From positions 1 to 5,100 of the forward strand of contig SBFV01000254.1 in NCBI GenBank assembly GCA_006227775.1: a stretch of 5,100 bases of DNA, given 5' to 3'. The stretch comes from Gammaproteobacteria bacterium. Its GTDB lineage: Bacteria > Pseudomonadota > Gammaproteobacteria > Chromatiales > Chromatiaceae. A program made the position numbers and the translations under genes. Of this stretch, positions 3,970 through 5,100 are shown in pieces. The notes beneath the pieces were generated by a model. It saw only the letters and a list, made by a program, of their open reading frames with translations. It was not told where the DNA came from and made no database searches. The stretch's first letter is position 1, and every line of letters begins with the position of its first letter.

Positions 3970-5043
3970 GCGGGCAGCAGCAAGCCCCAGGCCCAGGTGG
4001 CGACCGCCGGCCTGAGTCCGGAGGCGGCCAGGGCCTGGTCCGCCATCCTGGAAGCCCGGCGGTTGGTCCGCGCCGGGCATCTTCCGGTACCAGGCGCCAC
4101 CCTGGCATCTGATAGCCCGCCACCCACCGCCTTGGCAGTCAGCGGGGGTTTCATCGTCTGGACTGCGTCGGCGGGCTGGGAGCCAATTCCGGCGGCCCAG
4201 CCCGCGGCAGAGCCCGCTAATCAGGCTGAGGCCCAGGCTGAGGCCCAGGCTGAGGTCCGCGCCCTGCTGGAGCTCTATCTGCCTTTGCTGCCGCCCCAGC
4301 GGACCGCCACCCTGACCCTCGCCCACCTCGGTCAGAGCCTGGACGGTTTCATCGCCACCACGCGGGGGGAGTCCCGTTACATCACCGGGCCGGCCAATAT
4401 CCGCCATCTGCACTGTCTGCGTGCCCTGGCGGATGCCGTGCTGGTCGGTGCCGAGACGGTGGCCGCCGACGACCCGCGCCTGACCACGCGCCTGGTGCCG
4501 GGCGACAATCCCGTGCGGGTGATCCTCGATCCCCGCCGACGGCTGCCGCAGGAACGACAGGTCTTTCAGGACGGGGCGGCGCCGACCTTGCTGGTGTGCG
4601 CCGCCGGGCCGGGGACACCCCGAAACTGGGGGCAGGCCGAGGTGGTGACGGTGGCGGCGACCGCGGAGGGCCGCTTGCGCCTGGACGCCCTGGTGGCGGA
4701 ACTGCATCGACGTGGCCTGCGCCGTCTCTTCGTCGAGGGCGGTGGACTGACGGTGTCGCGTTTCCTGGCCGCCGGACTACTCGATCGCCTGCATCTGGCG
4801 GTGGCGCCTCTGGTGACGGGCGAGGGTCGTCGCGGCCTGAGCCTGCCCGCCAGCCCCGCCCTGGCGGAATGTATGCGTCCCGGCTGTCGGGTCTTTCGCA
4901 TGGGGGCGGATATCCTCTTCGATTGTGAGGTACGGGCCGGCGCTGGCGTTGGTACCAGCGCTGGCGCGGAGCCTGCCAGGGTGATCCCTGAGCGACGGCG
5001 CGACCATGGCGGCGCGACGCCTGACTTGTTCCGGATCTATTGA
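3961..5043 (+). CDS. Stand-alone RibD C-terminal-type reductase with N-terminal extension
   Basis: A 360-residue protein whose residues 116-325 match the RibD_C (DHFR-like) reductase fold. Landmarks are HLGQSLDG at 122-129, SRYITGP at 138-144, HLHCLRALADAVLVGAETV at 149-167, ADDPRLTTR at 169-177, PVRVILD at 184-190, LFVEGGG at 256-262 and APLVTGEGR at 282-290. In riboflavin synthesis this domain reduces a ribosylamino-pyrimidine with NADPH; relatives act on other pterin- or pyrimidine-like substrates. The zinc deaminase domain of bifunctional RibD (HAE and PCxxxxxxxxC motifs) is absent. In its place is a 115-residue region with a helical AARAWSAILEARRLVRAG segment, a QAEA repeat at 88-99 and LLELYLPLLP at 102-111. 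The tail from 326 is probably unstructured. GTG 3961 is the first start after an in-frame TGA at 3943, but lacks a Shine-Dalgarno sequence. Reductase fold is firm; the substrate is unknown. Confidence 0.9.
   Translation: MNPAGSSKPQAQVATAGLSPEAARAWSAILEARRLVRAGHLPVPGATLASDSPPPTALAVSGGFIVWTASAGWEPIPAAQPAAEPANQAEAQAEAQAEVRALLELYLPLLPPQRTATLTLAHLGQSLDGFIATTRGESRYITGPANIRHLHCLRALADAVLVGAETVAADDPRLTTRLVPGDNPVRVILDPRRRLPQERQVFQDGAAPTLLVCAAGPGTPRNWGQAEVVTVAATAEGRLRLDALVAELHRRGLRRLFVEGGGLTVSRFLAAGLLDRLHLAVAPLVTGEGRRGLSLPASPALAECMRPGCRVFRMGADILFDCEVRAGAGVGTSAGAEPARVIPERRRDHGGATPDLFRIY
4222..4257 (+). repeat. In-frame 12-base repeat encoding Q-A-E-A, three copies
   Basis: CAGGCTGAGGCC occurs at 4222-4233 and 4234-4245, then as CAGGCTGAGGTC at 4246-4257. 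It encodes QAEAQAEAQAEV at residues 88-99 of the reductase. The 12-base unit keeps the frame, so copy number can change and lengthen or shorten a helical linker. Confidence 0.85.
4940..4961. repeat. Inverted repeat GCGCTGG / CCAGCGC in the reductase tail
   Basis: Seven-base arms at 4940-4946 and 4955-4961 with an eight-base loop, also part of a direct GCGCTGGCG repeat (4940-4948 and 4958-4966). It is inside the coding region for the low-complexity tail and lacks a U tract, so it is not a terminator. Confidence 0.5.
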
Positions 5044-5100
5044 GGGGCCTTGCGTCCGCCGACTTACCGCCATTGCCTCCACTCATGGGCACCCCTCATC
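5044..5100. other. Right-edge region after the reductase stop
   Basis: Fifty-seven bases after the reductase stop. I see no hairpin with a U tract. An ATG at 5085 opens a frame to the window end but has no ribosome site. Confidence 0.5.

Noticed and set aside
3164..4123. Long minus-strand open frame of 319 codons
   Set aside because: It lies opposite the glutaredoxin and cytochrome genes and is Gln/Gly/His-rich, typical of antisense frames in GC-rich DNA.
4382..5092. Minus-strand frames opposite the reductase
   Set aside because: Arg/Pro-rich low-complexity sequence opposite a well-matched RibD_C domain.

Overview
The window reads as chromosomal DNA of a GC-rich proteobacterium. The glutaredoxin, the YheT-like hydrolase and the small cytochrome b561 all resemble gammaproteobacterial (E. 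coli GrxD, YheT and CybB-type) proteins. The GC-rich codon use and the stand-alone RibD-type reductase would suit a purple-sulfur-bacterium-like lineage (Chromatiales), but that placement is inference. I see no rRNA, tRNA, insertion sequence, CRISPR array or replication origin.

Layout. Positions 2-214 hold the possible tail of a gene entering from the left; its product is unrecognised. A more AT-rich leader with an odd Shine-Dalgarno/ATG-TAA element at 168-185 leads into an AmpD-type N-acetylmuramoyl-L-alanine amidase with a C-terminal SH3-like domain (258-1076). Three bases after its stop begins a 51-residue lipoprotein gene (1080-1235), which I found by reading the sequence. It converges on a minus-strand YheT-type alpha/beta hydrolase (1250-2236) with only 14 bases between the two stop codons. 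About 300 bases without a confident gene follow (2237-2539). They contain a promoter-like pair and a small inverted repeat just before an orphan ribbon-helix-helix antitoxin-like gene (2540-2743), which has no toxin beside it and a low-complexity tail that may reflect a frameshift.

The right half is a plus-strand run: monothiol CGFS glutaredoxin (2946-3275), four-helix cytochrome b561 (3341-3895) and a stand-alone RibD C-terminal-type reductase with an N-terminal extension (3961-5043). Each gap is 65 bases with no obvious terminator, so co-transcription is possible. All three have redox-related roles (Fe-S cluster handling, membrane electron transfer, NAD(P)H-dependent reduction), but no specific shared pathway is shown.

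The most interesting points are the amidase plus tiny lipoprotein pair, the start-stop element before it, the orphan antitoxin with a candidate operator, and the 19-base tandem duplication covering the start codon of the reductase. Nothing here is a demonstrably new system.
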